Shown: positions 22,050 to 31,700 of the stretch, one piece after another
Numbering within the stretch: position 1 is the first letter of the stretch
Layout of the letters: every line of letters starts with the position of its first letter
Source of the DNA: Epiperipatus broadwayi
Lineage: Eukaryota > Onychophora > Udeonychophora > Euonychophora > Peripatidae
Assembly (NCBI GenBank): GCA_028023455.1
Contig: JAQFVV010012496.1
Span: 3,783,764 to 3,847,763 of the forward strand
DNA: 64,000 nt
Reading direction: 5' to 3'
The notes under the pieces: generated by a model
Told to the model about the DNA's origin: nothing
The model's input: only the letters and a program-made list of their open reading frames with translations
Database searches by the model: none
Program-made: the position numbers and the translations under genes

Positions 22050-22370
22050 AAGGTTGGCACTAAAGTGGGCTTTGAGTATTTCATCATCAGATTTTCAATG
22101 AAATAGACAGCTGAAGAGTTGTGGGGTGGAATGGTTTGAAGCCTGTCCACTGAAATATGAAGATTGGCTATCTCAATATAAGCTGAGCTTTGATTGTATA
22201 TATGTGTGGAGATGATAATCTGACCAACTGACGAGGGCTGGTTTAGCAAGAAATACATATATTGGTGATTGTTGATCTTTTCGACATGTGTGTGATCAAG
22301 TGTACCAGCGGTATCAGATAATATGGATGGTTGAAGGTCGGGTGAAAGTCTGAGTTCGAATCCCTATATA
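22050..22370 (+). repeat. HhA repeat, right arm
   Basis: It runs from GGTTGGCACTAAAGTGGGCT to the outer end GTCTGAGTTCGAATCCC (22350-22366). The inner end is short. The ribozyme core is well kept. Confidence 0.85.
22215..22272 (+). ncRNA. Hammerhead-like ribozyme core, HhA type (intact boxes)
   Basis: ATAATC (22215-22220) pairs with GATTGT (22267-22272) with one wobble. CCAA (22224-22227) pairs with TTGG (22262-22265). CTGACGA (22228-22234) fits CTGANGA. Stem II keeps GCT/AGC inside. GAAA (22250-22253), TACATAT and A22261 complete the core. The first stem II pair (10.1-11.1) is lost. Known hammerheads prefer G-C there, so activity is uncertain. Confidence 0.7.
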
Positions 22371-22599
22371 AAAATAATAATTATGATCTAAAGTGCTTTA
22401 TCTATGAATAAATAGACACAAATTAGAACTGCTTATAATGTTTTTTAAAATGGTTAAAACTTATAAACCATTGACTTTTGATTTGGATTTTATTTAAATA
22501 AAAAAATACTAGAATTATTTTTTATCCTGTTTTTCTGCAATAATTGTAATGGTTCAAATAATATTAAAACATTTTAAATAACAAAACAGATTTGAATTT

Positions 22600-22735
22600 A
22601 AACAGACAAAACTCTCCATATAGTAGACCCACTCAGTGCAAGGCAGAGTAATCAATGGATGCCAGAAGGTTTGTGTATAAAATCCCTTTCTAGTGCCAAC
22701 ATCCCCAGACTAGTTTCTGGCTTGTGACCTTCGTC
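22600..22735 (-). repeat. HhB left arm flanking the 1.4-kb palindrome
   Basis: CAGACAAAACTCTCCATATA, AGAGTAATCAATGGATGCCA and AACATCCCCAGACTAGTTTC follow the HhB order. On the minus strand the core reads CCAGACGA, a stem II of GG.../..CC type, GAAACTAGTC and TGGGGATGTTGG. The first box is damaged. A CATGTGATGTTTAGTGG end motif (22743) follows. Confidence 0.8.
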
Positions 22736-24140
22736 TGGTGACCATGTGATGTTTAGTGGTTTAGAGATTTGAATTTATGCTAAAGAAAATTTATTTAAAG
22801 CTGAGCACTTTCACTACTGAACAGTATCATCATCATTATATCATGTGACTAAAGGAAGTTGAGCTCTAGATTTAAAGTTACTTTTGAATATTAAATAATA
22901 GATTATTATAATATGGAATTTTTAGGAGTAGATTTATATACTACTGATGAAAAATGGTTGCTACAAGTGCCACTTTTTTATTGATAGGGTGATGATGTTT
23001 ATCTATTGACAACACTTCCTTCATCTTTCTCTTTCTGTTATCTCTCTTGAAACAAACGGTGTCAGCCCTAGAGAAATCAAAGTTATGACCTGATTGTAAC
23101 TTGCGGTCAAGAAAATGGAATATTCATTGTTTTTGGGCCCACTTGTACATATATTTATGAAGTATTAAATTTTTTTTCCACTTCTCCTTATTTGCATTGA
23201 TAAATTATATATATATATATATATATAATAATATACCATATACTTTTTAATAAACACTTTGCAATGCAATTTTAACATATGATTTATTTCCTCTTGCTTA
23301 CAGTTCAACTGCCTTGTAGTCATTATCAGAGCTCTTTTAAACTTCACTACAAGTACACCATTTCTTAACTGAAAATTTAAATTTTATTAAAATTTTTTTG
23401 ATAAGAAATGGTATACTTGTAGTGAAGTTTAAAAAAAAGCTCTGATGATGACTGCAGGGCAGTTGAAACTATAAGCAAGAGGAAATAAATCATACGTTAA
23501 AACTGCATAATAAAATGTTTATTAAGGAGTATATGTATATTATTATACATATATTTATGCTGGACAAGTCTTGTGAATAGGTTAGATCAAGTTTAACTAT
23601 AGTAAAACTTTAAGCAATTAGGTTCTTTGCAATTAATTTTCTACACAAATTTGATGTGAAACCTGTCTAGGTGCAAATAACCTAATTGCTTGAAGCTTTT
23701 CTTTGGTGAAACCTGAGTTAACTTATCTACAAGACTTATCCAGTGTAAATATCTGCACAACTAACTGAAGAAAAGCAATGAATATTCTGCTTTCTTGGAT
23801 CATGAGTTGCAGTCAGCCATAACTTTGATCTCTCTATGGCTGACATTGTTTGTTCCAAAAGAGATGACAGAAAGAGAAAGGTGAAGGAGACGTGATCAAC
23901 AGCTAAAGATCATCACACCATCAATAAAAAGGATTCTAGCCCACCTTTTTTTTAAAAAAAAATAGCACTTGTAGCAACTCATTTTATCATTAGTATATAT
24001 ATCTCTCATAAAAAATTTAATTTTATGATAATCTATTATTTAATATTCAAAAGTAACTTTAAATCTAGATCTCAATTTCCTTTAGTCACATTATGCTATG
24101 ATTATGATATTAAGTCAATAAACATCACATGATTACCATT
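22735..24140. repeat. Large imperfect palindrome FbJ
   Basis: The left half (22735-23375) is mirrored by the right half (23385-24140). Matching blocks include CATGTGATGTTTA, TGTGACTAAAGGAA, TTTAAAGTTACTTTTGAATA, TTGCTACAAGTG, CTTTCTCTTTCTGT, AAATCAAAGTTATG and TACAAGTACACCATTTCTTA around the centre. Identity is perhaps three quarters, with indels. Near the centre CTGATGATGACTGCAGGGCA and TTGAAAC (23441-23467) resemble the CTGATGA...GAAAC tail of Penelope-like elements. HhB arms lie on both sides. Confidence 0.85.
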
Positions 24141-24429
24141 TCCTATGCTTACTTATAACTGTTATTAAAACAGGCAAAACTCTCTATACATATTGCTTAT
24201 AACTGTTTTAATAACAGTTATAAGCAAGCATAAGAAATGGTGATCATGTGTTGTTTATTGGCTTAAAACCAATCCTGACTAATAGGATAATGGTGGCTAT
24301 GGTTATTAAAGAACTAAAGATATGAAAATGTATAGGTACTTAACTGAGTTTATATCTATATGACTATATAAGCTAATGAACTTGGATTGAAAATATTATT
24401 TTGCAGTTAAGTAGAGATAAAAGATGGCT

Positions 24430-24640
24430 GCTGGAGGATTGCATTAGATCCTAAGATCTAAGTGCAGTGCTCTTAGATCCAAGGCTCCTCACTGATGAAG
24501 GCCACAAGCCAGAAACTAGTCTGGGGATATTGGATGAGTAGGTAATAGATGAGCATTTTGTGCACAAGCCTTCCAACATTCATTGATTACTCTGGCTTGC
24601 ACTGAGTGGCAATACGTAGAGAATTTTGCCTGATTATGAT
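24430..24640 (+). repeat. HhB right arm
   Basis: It runs from GGATTGCATTAGATCCTAAG through the ribozyme core to GAATTTTGCCTGA (24628-24640). A detached HhB start, CAGGCAAAACTCTCTATACA, lies at 24171-24190. Together with the left arm at 22600 this makes a dimer whose centre holds FbJ. Confidence 0.85.
24477..24535 (+). ncRNA. Hammerhead-like ribozyme core, HhB type (best copy)
   Basis: Outer stem I: ATCCAA (24477-24482) with TTGGAT (24530-24535). Inner stem I: TCCTCA (24486-24491) with TGGGGA (24522-24527), one wobble, separated by a GGC/TA internal loop. CTGATGA is at 24492-24498. Stem II is GGC-CACAA-GCC flanked by an A-A mismatch. GAAA is at 24512-24515. C-TA-G forms a minimal stem III, then T and C24521 as cleavage position. 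All core bases are present. The weak points are the A-A at 10.1-11.1 and the two-pair stem III. Confidence 0.72.
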
Positions 24641-24849
24641 ACTATTCAGTACTGAAAGCACTCAGCTTTAAATAATTTTTTTTTTTACAAGTTCAAACCT
24701 GATTTCTTATTAAAAATGTTTTATTTTTTGAACCATTACAAATAAAAAAAGTCAACAATATTTTTTCATTCTGTGACAGATAATTAAAAAAAATGTTATA
24801 TCAAAGTCTAGTTATACAAAAAAAATAGAGAGATTTATACTTAGAATTT

Positions 24850-25295
24850 TCAGTCAATATTCATCCTCCAGTCTATCTCAAACAATCAATCCACATGACC
24901 ACACACATGCAAAGAAGATAAATGATCCCCAATATATGTATTTCATGCAGAATCAGCACTCATCAGTTGGGACAGATTATAAAAATCCCACATATATACA
25001 CAATCAGTTCTCAGCCTATATTAAGAAGGAAATTCCTTAAACTTTAATGAACAGGATTCAGTCTTACTCACTTAACAATTAAACTATCTCTTTCATTGTA
25101 AAACCAATGATGGAATGCTTAAAGCCCTTGGAATTGATATTGTAGTCATATCAATATAGACATTATGTCAATCTAAGCCTTCATATTATTGGTTCAATAA
25201 TATAAGGGTTAGATTGCTGTACCATCTACATGGGTATGACTACAATATTAAATCCACAAGCCTTCCATCATTGGTCTTTCAATGAAATAGTCTAT
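24850..25295. repeat. HhA dimer, truncated on the right
   Basis: The left arm is nearly complete (24850-25190). The right arm (25195-25295) keeps only the inner part, CTACATGGGTATGACTACAA to TTTCAATGAAATAG. The junction includes AACCCTTATATTATTGGTTC-type inverted bases. The left arm bears a well-kept core on the minus strand. Confidence 0.82.
24917..24980 (-). ncRNA. Hammerhead-like ribozyme core, HhA type (all boxes intact)
   Basis: Minus strand: ATAATC with GATCAT (5 of 6 pairs) and CCAA (24970-24967) with TTGG (24932-24929) form stem I. CTGATGA is 24966-24960. Stem II is GTGC-TGATTCT-GCAT, with G-T at the 10.1-11.1 position. GAAA is 24944-24941. TACATAT follows, with T24934 as 16.1 and A24933 as 17. 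Every conserved base is present. Stem III is weak (C-A in the palindrome). Confidence 0.72.
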
Positions 25296-25329
25296 TGAAT
25301 TGTTGAAAAGATAATATATAAAAATAGTT

Positions 25330-25960
25330 TATGCTTGCAATTTTGTTATTTCTTAAAAGGATATTTACACGACTGTATTCATCAATACCTAATATAGATT
25401 ATGGCAATAAATTATCATTAGGTATTATGCAGTCAATATCGATTTCTGTTAATCATATTACTTCAGAAAATTATTTATCGCTGCTTATTGAACTGTCCCC
25501 ACGACTTGCTTATTATTCCTCTATTACTCCTTCAATTCTCTACCATTTTATTATCTTTGCTTGAAATACATTATGAGCTAGAGTGATTCTATATGGTAGC
25601 TTATGGGATTTGAATAGTCCCAAATTTGTACTAATGGTGAAGAGTTTGGCTGTTCTTGCTGCAACTGAAATGTGATGGAATGCTGTATGTAAAAAACAGG
25701 AAGCATTTTGAATGAAGCTACAATCACCTGAAGACCAGGTATCAGGTATGCTCCTTTATTTATATATCTATTCACAGTTATACAATAGTCACTGTACAAC
25801 TCACAGTTCTATCAATGTGACAAATCTCTACAATGAGTGTAACCATATTGACTCTTGAGTAAACATGGTTACATCTATCTTAACCAAATCATTGAGTGTA
25901 TTTTCCACTTTGGCATTCAAAGGAAAATAAACCTTTCATTGTCTACTGGACAACAGGATA
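25330..25960 (-). pseudogene. Ty3/gypsy-type pol remnant (start of reverse transcriptase)
   Basis: Minus-strand frames read AKVENTLNDLVKID, SDYCITVNRYINKGAYLIPG, PVFYIQHSITFQLQQEQPNS and LPYRITLAHNVFQAK. These match in order the approach segment, the G-D-Y-R-x-T-V-N block, the Y-P-x-P segment, the Q-L-x-L block and the L-P-F-G-x-x-x-A-P-x-x-F-Q block of gypsy reverse transcriptases. The catalytic D-D box is not present, and the trace ends at about 25450. Frameshifts are frequent. The gag remnant of the same element lies upstream on the minus strand. Confidence 0.8.
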
Positions 25961-26021
25961 AGTGTTATTTCATAACTCTATATTAACCAGTTGTTTGTTT
26001 AATTGTGCTGGATCTGGGGTC

Positions 26022-26301
26022 TTCTTCTTCTTCTTCTTCTTCTTCTTCTTCTTCTTCTTCTTCTTCTTCTTCTTCTTCTTCTTCTTCTTCTTCTTCTTCT
26101 TCTTCTTCTTCTTCTTCTTCTTCTTCTTCTTCTTCTTCTTCTTTTCTTCTTCTTCTTCTTCTTCTTCTTCTTCTTCTTCTTCTTCTTCTTCTTCTTCTTC
26201 TTCTTCTTCTTCTTCTTCTTCTTCTTCTTCTTCTTCTTCTTCTTCTCTCCTCTCCCCTCTCTTCTCTTCTTCTTCTTCTCTTCCCTCTTCTTCTTCTTCT
26301 T

Positions 26302-26335
<34 letters not shown>

Positions 26336-26348
26336 CATCCCCTACTTC

Positions 26349-26422
<74 letters not shown>

Positions 26423-26430
26423 TTTATTCA
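26022..26430. repeat. TTC microsatellite passing into TTA
   Basis: About 400 bp: TTC units interrupted by a TTTTC shift near 26143, a CTCTCCTCTCCCCTCTC cluster near 26245, more TTC, then about 28 TTA units (26350-26420). The long open frames across it are repeat artefacts. It lies between gag and pol of the minus-strand gypsy remnant, so it probably grew inside that element. Confidence 0.97.
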
Positions 26431-26479
26431 AATACATATATTTAAATCTTTTTCAGCACAAAATTGGGTTTAAATTTTT

Positions 26480-27600
26480 TGATATGGTATAAAAAGGTAA
26501 GGTTTTCATTCTTGTGCTTACTTTTACTGGTACTCTTACAATTTTTGGTATATCTATCCACTTTCCAATCATGACAGTCACTACTAAATCAGTTTAATCC
26601 ATGTAGACATTCTTTCCCAATTGTTTCTATGACCTTCATCCAACCCTTTTTTGACATCAGAGATACCTGCTCCATTAACAATTTTCATTCAAATTTTGAA
26701 ACATCCAGGAAATTGCAATTTTTATCATCTTTTTAATATTGTAGTTTTCCAATTCCTCTCATCGATTTATTTCTTAACTGCTTATTGCAACAAGCAATGA
26801 ACTCATGGTAAGTGTCTTTCAACAGTACAAATGTGACAGGAATCATTTTAAAATTTGCATATCTTTTTCACATAGGCCTTTACCACTTTGACAATAACAT
26901 GTCCTATAATATCACACACTTCAATTTGTAGACTGTGACTGTGGTTGTGCTCTGTTTACCATTGGGTTTAATTTGTTCTGTAATATTTTGGAACTCCACC
27001 ATGCTTTTTAACACAGCTTTATATAATATTTTCTTTGTGATCCTGTGTTACTTGTATGAGCTTGTTATCACTTATACCCAGAATAAATGAACTAATAGCA
27101 CGCCTTCCAGTTCATCCCTGAAGTCACATTCCTTTGTGAACATATGCATTGTCACATCATAATCTTTTATGCTTTCACATGGTGACTGTCTTCTATTTGT
27201 GAAGTATAGATGCATCATATGTCTAAATGTAGTAAGCTAAAGTAGGTATTATTTTTCAATTCTTCATATGGAATATCTTCAGAAGTCTTCAATTAGCATA
27301 GTTGGGTTGGTTATCAGTAATATTCATCTTTGCCTGCCATCCATATAAGTGTTGTTGCATTTAGTTTGTTATCAGCTATATTGTTGATAAATGTATATCT
27401 CTCTACATGACCCACATAAAACATCATCCCAATGTATTATCAACAAATTTAGTTATGGAGCTATTTTGCAGTGCCATTTATTTTTTTTCATTGATTTTTT
27501 TCTCACTATTATCTCTGTCAATCTATAGTAATTATTCACAGTTCCCTCAAATTATCAATTCTGATACTGCATACAACTTTCACATCCTGTCAAATGCACT
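26480..27600 (-). pseudogene. Ty3/gypsy-type gag remnant
   Basis: Minus-strand frames read NRRQSPCESIKDYDVTMHMF and TKECDFRDELEG (near 27200-27090), the E-S-x-x-x-Y/F-x-x-x-L...C-x-F...L segment of gypsy Gag proteins. Near 26900 a Cys/His-containing stretch (CDIIGHV..., CHICTVERHLP-like) may be the remains of zinc knuckles. Order and strand agree with the pol remnant at 25330-25960. Stops are common. Confidence 0.65.
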
Positions 27601-27734
27601 ATTCTGCTCTATTCAGTCATGATTCTTTACCATCAACTGAATATGCAACTACATTGTCTTTAAGTAAATACTCACCTCAAAGAATAAAGATAATAACTAG
27701 AATTTATTAAACTATCAAAACATTACATTTACAC

Positions 27735-27885
27735 ATGCTCCTCACAGTAGTGCCATCAAGTGCAAGCCTTTGTAATCAATGGATGCAGGAAAGTTTGTGC
27801 ATAAAATCCTTATCTAGTATCTACTCATTCAACATCTCAGATTATTTCTATCTTGTGTCTTTCATCAGTGTATGGAGAGTTTGGT
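27735..27885 (-). repeat. HhB fragment
   Basis: CAGTAGTGCCATCAAGTGCA, TAATCAATGGATGCAGGAAA and TTTCATCAGTGTATGGAGAG match HhB. The ribozyme boxes are decayed. The right arm is reduced to GTATGGAGAGTTTGG. Confidence 0.75.
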
Positions 27886-27914
27886 ACATTTATTAGATTT
27901 CATTAACTCAAAGT

Positions 27915-28436
27915 ATATAACAATAATAATAACAATAATAATAATAACAATAACAATAATAATAATAACATATTCAATAATAATAACAACAACAACAACA
28001 ATAATAAAAATAACAACAAAGATAATAATAATAACAATAATAACAACAATAACAGTAATAATAATAACAGCAACCACAACACTAATAATAATAACAACAA
28101 CAACAACAATAACAACAACTACAATAACAATAACAACAATAATAATAACAATAACAACAATATTAATAATAACAATAACAACAATGACAATAATAATAAT
28201 AACAACAACACTAATAATAACAATAACAACAATAACAGCAATCACAACTATAACAAAATAATAATAATAACAATATTAACAATAACGACAACAATAATAA
28301 TAATAACAACAATAATAACAATAACAACAATAATAACAACAACAATAATAATAATTACAATAACAACAATAACAATAATAACTACACCAACAATAATACT
28401 AACAATAGCAACAATAATAATAACAATAGCAACAAG
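27915..28436. repeat. Imperfect AAT/AAC triplet tract
   Basis: About 520 bp built almost entirely of AAT and AAC triplets with scattered GAT, ACT, GCA and TAT units. The triplet frame is held for long stretches, which creates open frames on both strands. It is much more degenerate than the pure tracts at 7784 and 26022, so it is older. Confidence 0.95.
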
Positions 28437-28439
28437 TGT

Positions 28440-28859
28440 ACAGCTTAAACAATATAACCATATGCTCTCTGATTGTTCCAATGCTAAAGCCTTTTGCATA
28501 TAAATTTTTCAAATTTTTTACAATCTCTGCACTGCTCCTGTGACCTTCCATTTCTGTTTTTTTTTCTGCCCAATAGTTGCAGTTTTTATTTGCAATTCAT
28601 ATTATCTGCATAATTAGTCTATACTTGCATAATTAGGGAATTAAAATACATTTTCATGATTACATATATTAATTTTTTAGAGTGCCACTTTATTGAGGTT
28701 TTTATTACCTTCCTATCTGATTAATATATACATAGACAAACATATACATTTTATTTATAACATTTTACAAATATATATATATAGAAATTTAATCAGATTT
28801 TGCATACAGAAAAACCAAACCAGAGTTTAAAGAATTCTTTTCTTTTTAAAGATAATCCT
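28440..28859. other. Unassigned DNA
   Basis: AT-rich with no recognised feature. Confidence 0.35.
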
Positions 28860-29250
28860 CTGTATCAACAATTTTTTTCAAGACTTTCAGTGTGATTCTT
28901 CCCAGTATTAGTTTGCAACAAATCTCTTTGTTATAGAATAGATAATCAATTGTCAATGGTGAAGGAATCAAAGAAAAAATGACTAATGCCTCTTAGGTCT
29001 TCATCTATTCTTTTTCTTTAAATATTTATCTGTAATATTACCTTTTTCACTTTTACTATTTATTTATTTTAATGTCTCTTTAGGTCTTTTATTCTTGGCT
29101 ATAAATGCAACATCATCAACATATCCATGGTTATTAAAATTTCTTTTACTAATCCTGGATACTATTCACTTTTGCCTTAATCCAATCTGAATTTACTCAT
29201 TTATATTCAGTATTTGAAAAAAATACACAGATGGTTATAACATGATAAAA
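28860..29250 (-). pseudogene. Possible LINE reverse-transcriptase fragment
   Basis: The minus strand near 29130-29070 reads HGYVDDVAFIAKNKRPKETL, which has the form of the LINE F/Y-A/V-D-D-x-A/V-x-x-A block. Flanking frames are broken and no second motif is secure. It does not look closely related to the RTE-type LINE at 19701. The call rests on one motif. Confidence 0.5.
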
Positions 29251-30299
29251 TTGCTATAAAAAAGATAGAAATGAATAGAAGCAAAAAATAAAAAATATAC
29301 AGTTTTTTCTTAAGAAAGATTACTACAGGAATAAAGATGCTCCTTATCCTCATCTTTCTCTCTCCTCATTTTCAATTTTTTATTTTCCAATGCACGGTAT
29401 TCAAATAGATTAAGGTATACTGCTCATACCAGAAATGCAATATTACACCTCAGTAAATTCATGTACTACATTAAACTATGATGAAATGTTTATTCTATAG
29501 ATATTACAGTTTAATATATTATTCTTAATTTATAGTTTTATTTGCAACTAGGGGGGGGGAGGTATAAATGAATAATGATAGAGAAATCTTAATAAATCAA
29601 CTGAAATAAAATTCATACCAGCATATTATTTAAATATGTAATTTTTTATCATCATTAGAGTCAATTTGTTAGAAGCTGACTTTGTTAAACAGATTTTTAA
29701 AAATATTGTATAAATATTGATAAAACTTCAATAAATTTAGTTAATAACTAGTCAATTAAAAATGAATGGAAAATTATGTAAGATAGTATATATAAAGATG
29801 TATTATTTATTCTATTTATTGTTATATTAAATACATTTTTTGAACTTATATTGGATCTCTATATAAAGGTTTTATTTTATTGATATTTTATTTTATTGTA
29901 TTGTATTTCCATTATAAAACAGTACATGGCATTCTATCTGTAATAAACAGAATGGGTACAAATAATGAAGTTATGGAAGAATAACTATGAAAAAAGTGAT
30001 TATACAGAAAGTGGGTTATTGGTTTTTATGCTGGGTTTGGTAAAAATAAGGGGGATTTAGATATAAAGGCCATAGAGTTGACAAAGATTATGTTGTGGAA
30101 ATGGATGGAGCTGAATATGGGAAAATTTAGAGTGGGGAATGGAAGGTAAAGTGGCTAACAGGTTTCTCTGGGCATAGTTGCTGAGAGATTCCTGACTCCA
30201 TTTAAGGAGAAGTCACAGTACATCACATCACATTAACCTTAAAATAGATGATTATTATTTGAAAAGGGTGTAAAATGTACCCAAAAAACTTTTTATGTG
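29251..30299. other. Unassigned, repeat-poor DNA
   Basis: No family found elsewhere in the window. A G9 run lies at about 29552. The stretch 29940-30240 is less AT-rich but has no coding trace I can support. Confidence 0.4.
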
Positions 30300-31090
30300 T
30301 AATTATTATTAATATATGGTATTTATGTATAATTTCTTCACTGTCTTCCCTGGGCACTTTTTGGTTAATTATCCATTTTCAGGGGCATTGAAATATTTGT
30401 TTGTTTTTTTCCCTCAAAGTTATTTTATTGAACACGTGTTACTTGTTGAGTTTAAAAAATATTAAGAAATCAAATATAAATTCATATTAACTTTAAAAAA
30501 TAATTTTGTTTTATAAATGCCATTTATAACATTTAATGAATTAATTTTTTTTACATAAATTATAACGTACAAACTGTTAACACGTTACTATGATTTTTTA
30601 AGGCTTATCGCAGTATAGTTCAAGCTGTTGGTTAATTATTTTTTGTAATCTTTTGCAAGAAGTGATTAAAAATTGGGAATCTAACAGTGACAGAAGATGT
30701 AGTGAAGTATTTTCAAAATTATAGAATAGTATCTGAGTAAAAAATGGATGCAAATGGGCATGATATGAAATTATGTATGAACAGCGATAATGGCAGTGTA
30801 ATCTCAAAACATGTTCGAAGTGAGTATTTTTTCATCATGTTTTATATTTTGTTTATTACAGTTATATTAAATTTTATTTAATTACAATAATTTGGAGTTT
30901 TGTGTAATTTATTTTGTTTTTATAATTATTTTAAAAAAGTATCAACAAAATATTTACTAAGATAACCATCTTAAAAAGAAACAACATAGCCATATTAATC
31001 AATGAGGATTGCCAATTCCTCAACAAGCTTTGTGATAAATGCTTAGCCAGAGCTAGCATTTAAAATATCTCTGTCAGAAACCCCTCCCCC

Positions 31091-31140
31091 CCAACCTCTG
31101 ACCATGATTTCATGCTTTGGCACTTCTCAGAGAGGTTCTA
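31091..31140 (-). ncRNA. Hammerhead-like ribozyme core, HhD left arm
   Basis: Minus strand: AACCTCT precedes CTGAGAA, then stem II GTGC-CAAA-GCAT, GAAA, TCATGG, TC and AGAGGTT. Stem I pairs 7 of 7 (AACCTCT/AGAGGTT). The deviations are G8 to A in the first box and C15.2 to T in stem III. It is the partner of the better copy at 31391. Confidence 0.6.
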
Positions 31141-31390
31141 GGGTAGGTGCAGACACTAGATCTAAAAATACCAACCCAAAGCCAGCATTTATCTAGAAGT
31201 TATCTATTGAGAGGAAAATTTGAAAATTTCAGACATGTACATGTCTTCAAACCCGGCTATCCAACTCAAATAGCTATATGGGGCTGAGAGATTTTCAGCC
31301 ATACCATATATTATTAGTCTTAGCAATATAACATTGCATAAGACTTAAGGCAGAGACTATAAATAGTCAAAATAAGAGTCAGATCATGAT

Positions 31391-31441
31391 CCAATTCTCT
31401 CTGAGGAGTGCCAAAGCACGAAACCATGGTCAGAGGTTTGG
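31391..31441 (+). ncRNA. Hammerhead ribozyme, HhD right arm (all core bases present)
   Basis: CTGAGGA (31401-31407), stem II GTGC (31408-31411), loop CAAA, GCAC (31416-31419), GAAA (31420-31423), stem III CCATGG (31424-31429), T31430 and C31431 as cleavage position. Stem II is four perfect pairs with G-C at 10.1-11.1, as preferred by known hammerheads. Stem III is a palindrome with a two-base loop, so it could also pair between two molecules. Stem I: CTCT with AGAG, then a T-G wobble and one mismatch, then CCAA (31391-31394) with TTGG (31438-31441). It is a type I arrangement. Seen: the whole motif. Inferred: activity. Confidence 0.85.
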
Positions 31442-31700
31442 GAGGGGGTCCTGACAGAGATATTTTAAATGCTGGTTCTGGCTAAGCATTTATCACAAAG
31501 CTTGTTGAGGAATTGACAATCCTCATTGATTATACCTTACAAACTTAAGAGAATTGGGTCATGTGATCTATGACTCTTATTTTGACTATTTATAACATAG
31601 CCATTTTGTTTAAAACGCAATGCCCCTCAAAATGGTTAATTAATCAAAAAATGCTTGGCAAAGAGAGTAAGGAATGATACGTAAGTATCATAGATTTATA

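Larger units (their letters stand above)
31003..31600. repeat. HhD head-to-head dimer
   Basis: The left arm starts ATCAATGAGGATTGCCAATT and CCTCAACAAGCTTTGTGATA. The right arm ends TATCACAAAGCTTGTTGAGG and AATTGACAATCCTCATTGAT. The centre near 31270-31330 holds HhC-like sequence (TATTGAGAGGAAAATTTGAA, ACCATATATTATTAGTCTTA). A third pair, TATAAATAGTCAAAATAAGA and TCTTATTTTGACTATTTATA, lies at 31350 and 31570. Ribozyme cores lie on the minus strand (left) and plus strand (right). Confidence 0.9.
30300..31700. repeat. Foldback FbI surrounding the HhD dimer
   Basis: The left end (30305-30400: GTATTTATGTATAATTTCTT, CTTTTTGGTTAATTATCCAT, TTCAGGGGCATTG) and the right end (31615-31695: CAATGCCCCTCAAAATGGTT, AATTAATCAAAAAATGCTTG) are inverted over about 90 bp at roughly three-quarter identity. 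An HhD dimer lies inside, at 31003-31600. A 69-codon frame at 30598-30807 is unassigned. Confidence 0.65.

Noticed and set aside
23441-23490. Full hammerhead at CTGATGATGACTGC...GAAAC
   Set aside because: One extra base separates the first box from stem II, and no stem III with a T-H site lies within reach. It is kept only as a tail-like motif.
25962-26492. Long open frames of 146-176 codons rich in F, S and L
   Set aside because: They are translations of the TTC/TTA microsatellite in its three frames.
27865-28499. Frames of 71-129 codons rich in I, T and V
   Set aside because: Artefacts of the AAT/AAC tract, which avoids stops in some frames.
30352-31655. piggyBac element with TTAA ends
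   Set aside because: The inverted ends extend beyond the CCCTGGGCA-like motif and no TTAA duplication is at the edges.
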